Assembly: GCA_023460955.1 (NCBI GenBank)
Contig: JAEWOH010000014.1
Span: 1 to 31,243, forward strand
Direction: 5' to 3'
DNA length: 31,243 nt
Origin: Bacillota bacterium
GTDB taxonomy: Bacteria > Bacillota > Clostridia > Acetivibrionales > DSM-1351
Shown here: one piece after another, positions 7,244-15,445 of the stretch
How the letters are laid out: each line of letters opens with the position of its first letter
Numbering within the stretch: the stretch's first letter is position 1
Notes under the pieces: model-generated
Seen by the model: the letters and a program-made list of their open reading frames with translations, nothing else
Database searches by the model: none
Told to the model about the DNA's origin: nothing
Translations under genes and position numbers: made by a program

Positions 7244-8059
7244 CTAAATCCAACTTACGTTTAATGGATTTCTTTCAACCAATCTCTTAAAGTTGTACTT
7301 CGGATACCCCGCCATTAATGACCCTACTACAGCTACACTTTCGTCAAGCTTCATCAGCTCCAGCATGGGTTTGTAATCAGCTTGCGCACATAACTGTACA
7401 AAGCCCGCCCAGCATGTTCCTAGTCCTAAAGAAGTAGCATACAATTCAATATACTCTAATGAGAACTTTGCAGAATCCTGTGCCATGCCAAGCCATTTTG
7501 GAGCAGTTGCTACAATAAGGCAGGGTGCGCCTCTTAATATCGTATCAACTCCTACATTCCTATAATCATTAATCACACTCTTGAAATTATTAACCCATTG
7601 TACATTAGCATTTAGTAGGCTTTCTAACCAGTTAATTGTTATGCTGCTTATCTTTCTCAACATTTGGGTATTTTCAATTACTATATAGGACAAGCCCTGT
7701 GAATTATGTCCTGACGGCGCATATCGTGAAATATTCAGTAACTTTAATAGTGTGTCTCTTGAGATTGAGTCGCTTTTGTAATTCCTAACAGAACGTCTGG
7801 AGCGTAAAAAGTTTTCGGCCGTAAGGGGATCAAGAACAGGAAATGCATTAAGCGGCAGCTGATATATAATAGAAGCTCTATCATTATCCAAAGCCTCACT
7901 TGGACAACTGGCTACACAATGTCCGCATGCAATGCATATACCCTCTCCTGACATTTCAGGATAATTCCCGGATTTTAATTCAATAAGTCCTTGCGGACAA
8001 GTTTGTACACAGATTCCGCACCCATTACAAACCTCTTTATCAACCTTTAAAGTTGCCAT
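7244..8059 (-). CDS. Ferredoxin-domain nitroreductase family protein
   Basis: Two-domain flavoprotein of 271 aa. Residues 1-60 form a bacterial ferredoxin domain with two [4Fe-4S] motifs (cysteines 11, 14, 17, 21 and 42, 45, 48, 52). From about residue 80 it is an FMN-dependent nitroreductase: RSRRSVRNYKSDSISRDTLL, then APSGHNSQGLSYIVI, and near the C-terminus LGLGTCWAGFVQL. The fusion suggests electrons come from ferredoxin-type donors; the natural substrate is unknown. I start at 8059 (MATLKV); the open frame reaches 8074 but that start lacks a ribosome site and adds five unlikely residues. The neighbouring AraC gene is on the same strand and may control it. Confidence 0.87.
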   Translation of the reverse strand: MATLKVDKEVCNGCGICVQTCPQGLIELKSGNYPEMSGEGICIACGHCVASCPSEALDNDRASIIYQLPLNAFPVLDPLTAENFLRSRRSVRNYKSDSISRDTLLKLLNISRYAPSGHNSQGLSYIVIENTQMLRKISSITINWLESLLNANVQWVNNFKSVINDYRNVGVDTILRGAPCLIVATAPKWLGMAQDSAKFSLEYIELYATSLGLGTCWAGFVQLCAQADYKPMLELMKLDESVAVVGSLMAGYPKYNFKRLVERNPLNVSWI

Positions 8060-8152
8060 AAATAGTACCCCCATTCATAATAGTTATATTGTATGAATTA
8101 TAAATGGTAGGTCATATACAATCTTTCAATTTTATATCATAACTTTACAATA

Positions 8153-9034
8153 TTAAGTGATAATTTTTCCTTTATAGGAGGATGGAGTCATATTATACTT
8201 TTTCATAAATAATGTAGATAAGTATGCTGAACTATTGAAGCCGCTCTCCAAAGCTATTTCTGTTATTGTTTTATTACTGGAAAGCAGCAGCTTTTTAACT
8301 CTTTCCAAACGGACTGCTTGAAGGTATGCTAATGGGGTTTGCTGCATTTCTTCTCTGAAAATCCGTGAGAAATGGGAAGTTGACATATTTACCGAATGCG
8401 CTATTTGGTCCACAGTTATTCTTTGATTTATATGTGTATGTATAAAAATAATCGCTCTGCTTATTTCAATACGTTCTGATATTGTATCATTTTCAACAGA
8501 CACTTCTACTATACTTCGAATCAAATCATGGCAAATTTCTAAGCTTAATGCACCCAAAATGCTGTTTTTTCCGGGAAGGTTTGTTCCTGCTTCCAGCATA
8601 AATTTCTTTAGTAAATTAAAAATGTGTGCCGATGGATCAAAGAACTTATTAAATTTTATGGACGAAGGATCAGTTTCATATTCAGATAATACTGCTTCAA
8701 AAAATTCAGGTGAGATCATAATTATTATGTACTTTGGAACATTTCCGCTATAAACTTCATGATGCACAATATTAGGTACAATTACTGAAAACTTTCCATG
8801 CTGTGAAGGCATAATTTCTTCGTTGTTAATAATTATTTGTGTAATATTATCAAACATCATGGTAACCATGTAAGATGGGTGAGTATGCTCAGGTGCAACA
8901 GCATAATAGCAAGGACCCGACACAGGCATAAACAGCGCTACAACATCTCCGACAAAACAATCAATATTAACTAATTGCTCTTCGGTGACTGCTCCCACAA
9001 ATTTTCTAATTTTCATTAATTCATTACTTTTCAT
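8153..9034 (-). CDS. AraC-family transcriptional regulator
   Basis: DNA-binding regulator of about 293 aa: an N-terminal cupin-like sensor domain (including HTHPSYMVTMMF and QHGKFSVIVPNIVHHEV) and a C-terminal double helix-turn-helix. HTH1 is ITVDQIAHSVNMSTSHFSRIF; HTH2 is KTITEIALESGFNSSAYLSTL, followed by the family ending MTPSSYKG. The open frame goes back to a TTG at 9088, but those codons contain the likely -10 box, so I start at the ATG at 9034. It lies between a flavin-oxidase-like gene and a nitroreductase on the same strand; a redox or toxic-compound response is a guess from neighbours. Confidence 0.87.
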   Translation of the reverse strand: MKSNELMKIRKFVGAVTEEQLVNIDCFVGDVVALFMPVSGPCYYAVAPEHTHPSYMVTMMFDNITQIIINNEEIMPSQHGKFSVIVPNIVHHEVYSGNVPKYIIIMISPEFFEAVLSEYETDPSSIKFNKFFDPSAHIFNLLKKFMLEAGTNLPGKNSILGALSLEICHDLIRSIVEVSVENDTISERIEISRAIIFIHTHINQRITVDQIAHSVNMSTSHFSRIFREEMQQTPLAYLQAVRLERVKKLLLSSNKTITEIALESGFNSSAYLSTLFMKKYNMTPSSYKGKIIT

Positions 9035-9067
9035 GATTTCTGTCTCAACTAAATTTTTTATGAAAAC

Positions 9068-9097
9068 ATTATATCTTAAACTGTACAATTTTGTAAA
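9068..9097 (-). promoter_or_regulatory. Sigma-A promoter of the AraC regulator gene
   Basis: On the minus strand TTTACA (9097-9092), an 18-base spacer and a perfect TATAAT (9073-9068). The start near 9061 gives a leader of about 27 bases to the ATG at 9034. Confidence 0.6.
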
Positions 9098-9117
9098 TTA
9101 TAGTACAAAGTATTGCT

Positions 9118-9609
9118 TTATATAACTTGGCCCTGGGTACTTTCTGACTTATTCACAAAGTCCATATGGAAAAATTCAGAACCATGATTATGATTTATTA
9201 TAGCCCTTGTGATATGGATTGCTAATATACAGCAATTTTTATTTTTTTCATCGTTTACTATGTCGTACCACTCGGCAAAAGCTGTGCGCAATTTTGCCCT
9301 TATCTCGGCATTTTTGGGGTCTAGCACCCATCCGAGATTTTCACCTATTCCGTTACCCGAGAACCCCCCTAAGTTGACCGAAAACGAAACCTCTTGATTC
9401 TGCTCGATTTGCAACATTTTACTCGAATTTGCAGTAGTCGTAATATAAAACTTACCGTTTTCATAAAAGGCATCCACTTCGCGGCTAACTGGACGAGGTT
9501 TTCCATCGGTGCTTGGTTCCCGTGCAATAGTCGCAAGGGAGATAACATTGTCTTTGCCGTTGCCGACCTTCTCCTCAATTATTTTTAATCCTTCTTCGTA
9601 TTTGCTCAT
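9118..9609 (-). CDS. Pyridoxamine 5'-phosphate oxidase-like flavoprotein
   Basis: A 163-aa protein of the split-barrel FMN-binding (PNPOx-like) superfamily. Supporting stretches are ISLATIAREPSTDGKPRPVSREVDAFYENGKFYITT (about residues 23-59, the usual barrel entry and cofactor strand), SSKMLQIEQNQEVSFSV (about 62-78), and a later CCILAIHITRAII. True PNPOx activity is unlikely from length and context; members of this group are mostly uncharacterised reductases or stress proteins. AGGAGA sits 9 bases before the ATG. It is co-oriented with the AraC and nitroreductase genes downstream, although the AraC gene seems to have its own promoter. Confidence 0.75.
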   Translation of the reverse strand: MSKYEEGLKIIEEKVGNGKDNVISLATIAREPSTDGKPRPVSREVDAFYENGKFYITTTANSSKMLQIEQNQEVSFSVNLGGFSGNGIGENLGWVLDPKNAEIRAKLRTAFAEWYDIVNDEKNKNCCILAIHITRAIINHNHGSEFFHMDFVNKSESTQGQVI

Positions 9610-9686
9610 TTTTTAGTTTCTCCTTTAGAATATATTTGATTTATGCTGCAACTATAGTCAAACCCACTTAAAAAGTGACCTAATCT

Positions 9687-10298
9687 TTACAGCTTTAGCC
9701 ACAAAGCCGGACGAACGCCGCCTGCGCAATAGCCCTCGCTGATGTTACCTTTCAAAATATTGTTGCCTTGAATACCTATATCGCCGTTACCGTGGATGTA
9801 CACAGCTTTTATATTTACACGGCCGGGTGAGCGGAGCCACCACCAAGTTGGCCATTCTTTACCTTCAAGTCTTGCTATTCGCTTACTGTTGTTCTCATCT
9901 TTTCTTTCAAACCAATATCTTTGATTTTTTCCTCGGTTGTACAGTATTGAACTGCTATCACCGAAGTATTGGCAAACTGCTTCCTCAATACTTAATAAAA
10001 ATATTCTGTCTTGCGTATCTGCTCCGCCTCTGGAATCGTACCACTGATTATCTGGATTCTTGTTTAATACCGGAATTATTCTTGATTTATCATTTGGGGT
10101 AAATTTGTCATAAAATTCATCGTTAAGATATTTTCTTAAGGAGCAATCAGCCCATGTTATATCTTTATAAGTTTCATGATAAGAACGTTGTTCTATAATG
10201 TATTCGGTTATAATCAAAGCCGTATTGTTTTTTATGTCAAGAATGCGCCAATTATAGTTGCCAAAGGCTACTTTTGAGCCGATTTTAAAATCATCCAT
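9687..10298 (-). CDS. DUF6273 domain-containing protein
   Basis: A 203-aa protein with no signal peptide or membrane helix. It matches the DUF6273 pattern seen in many Firmicutes: an opening IGSKVAFGNYNWRILDI, a central WADCSLRKYLNDEFYDKF, RIFLLSIEEA, then WWLRSPG and the ending GGVRPALWLKL. The WWLRSPG...VRPALW part recalls the sulfatase-modifying/lectin-like folds found in surface or phage-related proteins, but no function is known. I choose the ATG at 10298, which has AAGGAG 7 bases before it; the open frame runs back to 10331. The start overlaps the preceding small ORF by eight bases, suggesting the two are translated together. Confidence 0.75.
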   Translation of the reverse strand: MDDFKIGSKVAFGNYNWRILDIKNNTALIITEYIIEQRSYHETYKDITWADCSLRKYLNDEFYDKFTPNDKSRIIPVLNKNPDNQWYDSRGGADTQDRIFLLSIEEAVCQYFGDSSSILYNRGKNQRYWFERKDENNSKRIARLEGKEWPTWWWLRSPGRVNIKAVYIHGNGDIGIQGNNILKGNISEGYCAGGVRPALWLKL

Positions 10299-10530
10299 TT
10301 TCCTTCTCCTTAATAGGGAATAGCAAATCAAGCTGTAAATAATTCATTTCAGTATTGTGCTTTTGAATAAAATTATAGAGGTTCAACGTTTCTTCGAAAC
10401 CTTGTCCGTAAAAAACCCTATTTACTATGTCCGATGTTTTGTCTAGACAGCCCTCTCCAGAAGCGAAAGCTGCGTCCACAGTCATTGGAGGCAAATATAT
10501 GAACCGCACATCCTTGTCCTCAAGTTTCAC
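10291..10530 (-). CDS. Small protein resembling a GyrI-like/AraC effector-binding domain (probably a fragment)
   Basis: A 79-aa ORF from a GTG. It reads VRFIYLPPMTVDAAFASGEG near the N-terminus and ends LDLLFPIKEKENG. The LPPMTVA-like first strand and the DL-x-x-PIK end are what one sees in GyrI-like/effector domains fused to MerR or AraC regulators, but the whole is about half the normal domain length and no DNA-binding part is in frame upstream. It could be a decayed regulator or a compact stand-alone binding protein. It overlaps the DUF6273 start by eight bases. No convincing ribosome site precedes the GTG, which supports a fragment. Confidence 0.4.
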   Translation of the reverse strand: MKLEDKDVRFIYLPPMTVDAAFASGEGCLDKTSDIVNRVFYGQGFEETLNLYNFIQKHNTEMNYLQLDLLFPIKEKENG

Positions 10531-10890
10531 ATTCTTGTAGTAACTCCGTAATCCCTTGACACTTGACTGATTGTTTTAAGCTCTATATCATATCCTCATT
10601 TCTTTTCCTGTTTTTAATATAAAGTACGACACGGTGTCAATGTCAAGAGTCTTATACAAATATCCGAATTTTTATTAGACAAAAAGGATTACATAAATTT
10701 TCTACAGAATATATTCTAATGTTCAATATCACACGTTCTGCAACAAATATAACTTACATAAGAAAAGTATAAACTAAATTGTAAATATTTACAATCTTAC
10801 TAAACATACAACAAAAACAACCGTCAAGTCATACTACCCTAACGGCTATTAACTTTTATCGCTATAAGCACACCGTCACGATGAACCCTT

Positions 10891-10958
10891 TATTAAAATA
10901 CATGCTGTTCTTATAATTCTCTATTAAAATGCAGGGTGTTCTTATATATCTCTATTAA
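10891..10958. repeat. 31-bp imperfect tandem repeat, about 2.2 copies
   Basis: Unit 1 at 10891-10921 and unit 2 at 10922-10952 share 26 of 31 bases (both begin TATTAAAAT and contain TGTTCTTATA). A third, partial copy begins TATTAA at 10953. The function is unknown; a short satellite or decayed binding array is possible. Confidence 0.7.
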
Positions 10959-11019
10959 CCAGATTGTCCGGAAACATATTAATTTTCTATTGTATATGAT
11001 ACTTTTGAAGTACAAAAAA

Positions 11020-11055
11020 CCGCTAAATTTGAAATTATCTCTTCAAATTTAGCGG
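11020..11055. terminator. Bidirectional terminator after the tRNA-Ser genes
   Basis: A perfect 14-bp stem (11020-11033 with 11042-11055, 8-base loop) with six T on the minus side and five T after a C on the plus side. It ends the minus-strand tRNA transcript. Confidence 0.85.
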
Positions 11056-11075
11056 CTTTTTCTCTCTTTTAATGA

Positions 11076-11104
11076 TGAAAACCCTTGATTTACAAGGGTT
11101 TTCA
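11076..11104. terminator. Hairpin immediately downstream of tRNA-Ser(GCU)
   Basis: A 12-bp stem (11076-11087 with 11093-11104) around a 5-base loop. It lies ten bases past the CCA end of the tRNA and lacks a long T-run, so it may aid 3' processing or act as a weak terminator before the stronger one. Confidence 0.55.
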
Positions 11105-11113
11105 TACTAATTA

Positions 11114-11205
11114 TGGCGGAGAAGCGGGGATTCGAACCCCGGCTAGGATTACTCCTACTAACGGTTTAGCAAACCGTCCCCTTCGACCTGCTTGGGTACT
11201 TCTCC
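11114..11205 (-). tRNA. tRNA-Ser(GCU)
   Basis: A 92-nt class II tRNA with a long variable arm. The acceptor stem GGAGAAG (11205-11199) pairs with CTTCTCC (11124-11118), followed by G and an encoded CCA. The anticodon loop reads TTTGCTAAA, giving anticodon GCT for AGC/AGU serine codons. The T-arm contains GGTTCGAATCC-type sequence (minus strand). Confidence 0.95.
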
Positions 11206-11248
11206 ATTTATTTTAAGCTGACCCGTAAAGAGCCAGCTTATATTCATT

Positions 11249-11339
11249 TGGCGGAGAGAGTGAGATTCGAACTCACGGTAGGCTCACACCTACGCCGGTT
11301 TTCAAGACCGGTGCCTTAAACCAACTCGACCATCTCTCC
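11249..11339 (-). tRNA. tRNA-Ser(UGA)
   Basis: A 91-nt class II tRNA. The acceptor stem GGAGAGA (11339-11333) pairs with TCTCTCC (11259-11253), then G and an encoded CCA. The anticodon loop CTTGAAA gives anticodon TGA for UCA and related serine codons. It lies 43 bases upstream of tRNA-Ser(GCU) in the same transcript direction. Confidence 0.95.
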
Positions 11340-11476
11340 AAGCTCATAGAACTTTATATCGCGTCAGCGACGAACTTAATTTTACAATGAATCCGCCTAT
11401 TTGTCAACACTTTAATTACACAAAACTTATTATACTACGTGTGAAATTATTACCATAAACCTATATATTAATAATT

Positions 11477-12241
11477 CTAATACCCTATCTTTCTTCCAAG
11501 TGCCTTCATATCTTTTGAGAAGGAGCTTTGAGGACAATTAATGTTAAATTGATCAATTGTCTTTTTAGTACTTGCATAGTCTAAAAGCTTATAGTAGGAA
11601 TTAGCCATAAAATAGTATGCATCATCAATGTAATATTCATTCTTTTTTGAGAAGTCTATTGACCTGGTAAGATTTACTACAGCTTCAGAGTAATTTTTTT
11701 TCTTATAATTTTTGTAACCGTCCCTATATAATTGTAATGAGGCGTTTTGATAGCTTTTCTCACAAAGCTCGTTATAAACCTGCAGCGATTTTGAATTTAA
11801 ATAAGCTATATTTATATTATACTTTAGTGTTACAGCACAATTAATATAATCTTCTTTTATAAAATCATCCTGAGCCTTCATTAATAAATTCATTGCTTCT
11901 GTTTCATTTAGAAACTTTGATTCAAGATCAGCTGTTTTCTGCTCCTCATCAGCTAAAGTTTTCTCCGACTCGACAAGCTTGTTCCTTAAGGCTTCAATCT
12001 CACTTTTTAATCTTTTATTCTCCTTAACTGCGCTGTTGAAATCAGTTACAGCATTTATCTTAGCCTTTTCCTGTGATGTAAGTTTATTCTGATATTCACT
12101 TATATTATTCTGAAACTTTACCTGACTATAGGCAGTTAGTAACAAAACTATGAATGCCCCTGTAAATAAAATAAGAGCATACATCCATATTTGCTTTTTT
12201 TCATTTTTACTATCCTTATTATTCATAAATTTAAGGTTCAT
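11477..12241 (-). CDS. Membrane-anchored coiled-coil protein with TPR-like C-terminus
   Basis: A 254-aa protein of unknown function. A short basic cytoplasmic lead is followed by one transmembrane helix (about residues 18-38, MYALILFTGAFIVLLL), then a long charged coiled coil (about 45-115, with KSEIEALRNKLVESEKTLA), then helical repeats of TPR type (AVTLKYNINIAYLN, GYKNYKKKNYSEAVVNLTRSI, AYYFMANSYYKLLDYASTKKTI). The topology suggests a scaffold on the outer face of the membrane. I start at the ATG at 12241, 11 bases after GGAGG; a GTG at 12259 overlaps that site. It follows the DUF4446 gene by 40 bases and so may be the last gene of a par-linked transcript. Confidence 0.7.
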   Translation of the reverse strand: MNLKFMNNKDSKNEKKQIWMYALILFTGAFIVLLLTAYSQVKFQNNISEYQNKLTSQEKAKINAVTDFNSAVKENKRLKSEIEALRNKLVESEKTLADEEQKTADLESKFLNETEAMNLLMKAQDDFIKEDYINCAVTLKYNINIAYLNSKSLQVYNELCEKSYQNASLQLYRDGYKNYKKKNYSEAVVNLTRSIDFSKKNEYYIDDAYYFMANSYYKLLDYASTKKTIDQFNINCPQSSFSKDMKALGRKIGY

Positions 12242-12281
12242 GATAAAAAATGCCTCCACTATGCCTGATTGGCCAAATACA

Positions 12282-12815
12282 TCAAACTTGCTTTATATAA
12301 TTTCTCTCTATATTTGTTTTTTTAGCAATATCAATTGCCTGAATTTCTTCCGCTGATAGTGTATACTTTGATTTTCCGGTTATTACAGGCTTAGCATAGG
12401 TTGAAGAGCTATCCCTTGCGTAAATTCCACTTATAACTATACCTGAATCATCATTATCAAGCATGGCAATTGAAAAACTCAAATCGCTCCCAACATTGTC
12501 AAAAGCATTAAATCTAACAATTCCTACCTTTTGTATACATTGAATCAGATTGCGTTCAATTTCATTTATCTTTAATTCAATATCCCTATTTTTTAAATTA
12601 ACTGTGTTAACGTTATCCAAACATTTTTCAAGAAGCTCTTCCATATTTCTATCACTTAGACCATTCATGAAACGGTTGTACTTTGTCTTTATTCTATTTG
12701 TTTTCTTAATGTTTGTAATTAACAATAAGAAATTTAATATCAACATAAAGAATGATATTCCGAACAATAATAAAATCTCTTGCTTCAAGTTTAAAATATT
12801 ATTAATAAAGTCCAT
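12282..12815 (-). CDS. DUF4446 family membrane protein
   Basis: A 177-aa protein with one N-terminal transmembrane helix (about residues 14-35), a basic linker with a coiled-coil-like helix (about 55-90), and a compact C-terminal domain carrying VGIVRFNAFDNVGSDLSFSIAMLDNDDSGIVISGI, the recognisable DUF4446 pattern. The family is typical of Firmicutes and often found beside parB; its function is not known. GGAGC lies 8 bases before the ATG. A 164-base gap separates it from parB, holding a 21-bp imperfect palindrome (12932-12952), so it may have its own promoter. Confidence 0.82.
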   Translation of the reverse strand: MDFINNILNLKQEILLLFGISFFMLILNFLLLITNIKKTNRIKTKYNRFMNGLSDRNMEELLEKCLDNVNTVNLKNRDIELKINEIERNLIQCIQKVGIVRFNAFDNVGSDLSFSIAMLDNDDSGIVISGIYARDSSSTYAKPVITGKSKYTLSAEEIQAIDIAKKTNIERNYIKQV

Positions 12816-12979
12816 CTTTATAGCTCCTTATACTTTTGAACTAACGTTATAACCAATTTTAACACCCTATTGTCTATTTGCTCTTAAAATCGGTTTTAAG
12901 GATGTTTTTAATTCGATATATTAATCACCTTAGCTGGTTATTAATAACAGCTTAAAATCAATTTTATAAGGTCGATTTT

Positions 12980-13828
12980 TTAGCGGTTTTTGTAAAAAAA
13001 TTCTAATAAACGGTCAAGTTCATCATTTGAAAAATACTCTATAGTTATTTTTCCTTTATTATTATTTGCATGTAATTTAACTTTAGTACCCAAAATATTT
13101 TTCAGCTTGTCTTCGACTTCTTTAAAATCAGGACTATCCTCATTCTTCTTCTTTTCACTTTTATTCTGAAATAGCTTTTTTATATAATTTTCTGTTTCTC
13201 TAACACTTAACTTATTTGCAATTATATATTCAGCAGCCGTTAATTGGACCTGAGGATCCTGAATAATTACTAATGTTCTGGCGTGACCGCTTGTTAAATC
13301 ACCCGAGACAATATATTTTTTAACATCCTCAGAAAGAGCAAGGAGTCGCAGTGAATTTGCAATTGCAGGTCTGCTTTTACCAATGGTTTCAGCTATCTGC
13401 TCCTGTGTCATTTCAAACTCATTCATCAGATTTTGAAAAGCGTCTGCTTCTTCAATTGGATTGAGATCTTCCCTTTGAAGATTTTCTATTAGCGCTACTT
13501 CCATCACTTGTCTGTTAGTAAACTCTTTAATTAATACGGGAACTTTTGTCAGACCTGCAAGCTTTGCAGCGCGCCATCTACGTTCACCGGCAATAATTGT
13601 ATAACGATTGTTGTCTTTTTTAACGATTATAGGCTGAATAATTCCATGTTGCCTGATTGACTCACTCAACTGAACCAATTTCTCATCATTAAAATATTTA
13701 CGGGGTTGGCCTGAATTAGGCTCAATTTCATTTATTCTTAATTCAATAACTCCGGACTCTTCCTCAGTTGCCTCGTTGGAAATCAATGCACCTAAGCCTT
13801 TACCAAGACCCTTTTTAACCATACTCAT
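12980..13828 (-). CDS. parB: Chromosome partitioning protein ParB (Spo0J)
   Basis: CTP-dependent DNA clamp that loads at parS, spreads, and recruits SMC/condensin to the origin. The 282-aa protein has the N-terminal ParA-stimulating KKGLGKGLGALI segment, the ParB/Srx CTPase fold (ELRINEIEPNSGQPRKYF, then QHGIIQPIIV and GERRWRAAKLA), ALIENLQREDLNPIEEA, and the helix-turn-helix MTQEQIAETIGKSRPAIANSLRLL that reads parS. The C-terminal dimerisation region (FSNDELDRLLEFFYKN) is intact. Its ATG overlaps the parA stop by one base (TAATG). Two perfect parS sites lie just upstream of parA. Confidence 0.95.
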   Translation of the reverse strand: MSMVKKGLGKGLGALISNEATEEESGVIELRINEIEPNSGQPRKYFNDEKLVQLSESIRQHGIIQPIIVKKDNNRYTIIAGERRWRAAKLAGLTKVPVLIKEFTNRQVMEVALIENLQREDLNPIEEADAFQNLMNEFEMTQEQIAETIGKSRPAIANSLRLLALSEDVKKYIVSGDLTSGHARTLVIIQDPQVQLTAAEYIIANKLSVRETENYIKKLFQNKSEKKKNEDSPDFKEVEDKLKNILGTKVKLHANNNKGKITIEYFSNDELDRLLEFFYKNR

Positions 13829-14601
13829 TATACCACCTCTTCAGAATACTCGATTACTTCTTCTGCCAGTTCTATATAACATTCGGCACCCTTGGATTTG
13901 GCATCATATAAAATAATAGGCAATCCAAAACTTGGGGCTTCACTCAACCTAACGTTTCTAGGTATTACTGTTCTATATACTTTATTTCTAAAATATTTTT
14001 TGACTTCCTCCACAACTTGGATTGACAGGTTTGTTCTGGCATCAAACATTGTTAATACAACACCTTCAACATCAAGTTCCGGGTTTAAATGTTTCTGTAC
14101 TAGTTTTACAGTGTTCATTAATTGGCTTAATCCTTCCAATGCATAATATTCACACTGAATAGGAACCAATATTGTATCCGCTGCTGTAAGAGAATTTAAA
14201 GTAAGAAGACCCAATGAGGGAGGACAGTCTATTATTATAAAATCATACTCTTTTTTTATGTAATATAACGCTGCTTTAAGTCTATTTTCTCTAGAAATGA
14301 CAGATACCAGTTCAACTTCTGCACCTGCAAGTTGAATATTTGATGGACACAACATAAGATTCTCAATACAGGTTTTAACCAAAGTATTTTCTATTGCTTC
14401 ATCGTTTATAATAACATCATATACTGATTGGTTAATAGACTTCTTATCTACACCGAGCCCACTGGTAGTATTACCTTGGGGGTCAATATCAATAACAAGT
14501 ACTTTCTTCCCCTTATATGCCAGACATGCACTAAGATTTACTGCAGTTGTAGTTTTTCCAACGCCGCCCTTCTGGTTAGCTATGGCTATTATTTTTGCCA
14601 A
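13828..14601 (-). CDS. parA: Chromosome partitioning ATPase ParA (Soj)
   Basis: Walker-type ATPase that binds DNA as an ATP dimer, helps segregate ParB-parS complexes, and in Bacillus controls DnaA. The deviant Walker A, KGGVGKTT, lies at about residues 11-18; the switch I DPQGN and switch II DCPPSLG are both present, as is the C-terminal VIPRNVRLSEAPSFG pattern. I start at the TTG at 14601, behind AGGAGT, giving 257 aa, normal for Soj; the frame remains open to 14652 but that would add 17 atypical residues. Its promoter lies at 14659-14687. Confidence 0.94.
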   Translation of the reverse strand: MAKIIAIANQKGGVGKTTTAVNLSACLAYKGKKVLVIDIDPQGNTTSGLGVDKKSINQSVYDVIINDEAIENTLVKTCIENLMLCPSNIQLAGAEVELVSVISRENRLKAALYYIKKEYDFIIIDCPPSLGLLTLNSLTAADTILVPIQCEYYALEGLSQLMNTVKLVQKHLNPELDVEGVVLTMFDARTNLSIQVVEEVKKYFRNKVYRTVIPRNVRLSEAPSFGLPIILYDAKSKGAECYIELAEEVIEYSEEVV

Positions 14602-14658
14602 GAAAATCTCACTCCTTATTGAGTAACTTTGTTTACATTCATCAATCTCCATTTGAAA

Positions 14659-14687
14659 ATTATATCATAGGGGAAATAATAATACAA
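14659..14687 (-). promoter_or_regulatory. Sigma-A promoter of parAB
   Basis: On the minus strand TTGTAT (14687-14682), a 17-base spacer and TATAAT (14664-14659). The predicted start is near 14652. The parS site at 14710 lies only 22 bases upstream of the -35, so ParB bound there could repress this promoter. Confidence 0.6.
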
Positions 14688-14709
14688 AGAATTTAATATA
14701 ATTGTAAAA

Positions 14710-14725
14710 TGTTTCACGTGAAACA
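14710..14725. promoter_or_regulatory. parS centromere site 1
   Basis: TGTTTCACGTGAAACA, a perfect 16-bp palindrome identical to the Bacillus consensus parS. It is the ParB loading site and lies upstream of parA. Confidence 0.95.
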
Positions 14726-15083
14726 ATAATTAGCCACTATCCATTTATAAAAGTTTCCTACATTAATATTTTTTAGTTAATAAATTTTCCTTATTAATAT
14801 ATATTACATTAAACTATACCAAAATTTATTATCTCCGGTTCTAACCTTATAAAAGCAATTCCTGATAATAATACTTTATTTTGGTTATTAAAGATTTCTA
14901 CTAATTTCATGACTTGTAATATTAAATGAAATATATGAATGAAAACAGTTGATTATCGATTATCATTCATACAGCTCTATGAAGTTCATAAATAAACTAG
15001 TAAAATAACAAAATGTAAATCATGGTCAAATACACCTGCTTTTGAAATAACCATCTTATATAAATTCTATACTATAGTTATAA

Positions 15084-15099
15084 TGTTTCACGTGAAACA
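15084..15099. promoter_or_regulatory. parS centromere site 2
   Basis: A second perfect TGTTTCACGTGAAACA, 374 bp from the first and about 7 kb from the dnaA-side origin boxes. Confidence 0.95.
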
Positions 15100-15411
15100 A
15101 TTATAAATTATTAAGCTATGTCTAAAGAGATGATCTTTTTTATTAAAGGGATGGTAATTAAAGTTATAAACTTCACTTAATATATGTATATGTATATTCA
15201 GTAAATTAAGTAGTAATCATTATGATTAATACAAAAATGATATAGTTTAAACATTTATAAACTAATTGCAAAAAATAAAAAACATAAATTCCTTACCATC
15301 TTTCAATTACACATAATAGGTTAATAAAAAAACAATCAAATTATTATAATAATTTTCAAGTAGAAAATAATAAAACTATAACAATGAATTATTAATGTCA
15401 ATATAAGAATA

Positions 15412-15445
15412 AAGAGCCAATCACAAATTAACGCGACTGGCTCTT
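15412..15445 (-). terminator. Probable terminator of the dnaA-gyrB gene cluster
   Basis: AAGAGCCA (15412-15419) pairs with TGGCTCTT (15438-15445) around an 18-base loop, about 110 bases after the gyrB stop. The T-run on the minus strand is interrupted (TTTATTCTTATATT), so efficiency is uncertain. Confidence 0.6.

Larger units (their letters stand above)
10531..11113. other. Non-coding stretch with a 31-bp tandem repeat and terminators
   Basis: No plausible gene on either strand. It contains the 31-bp imperfect tandem repeat at 10891-10958 and two strong hairpins ending the tRNA unit. The rest is AT-rich with no feature I recognise. Confidence 0.6.
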
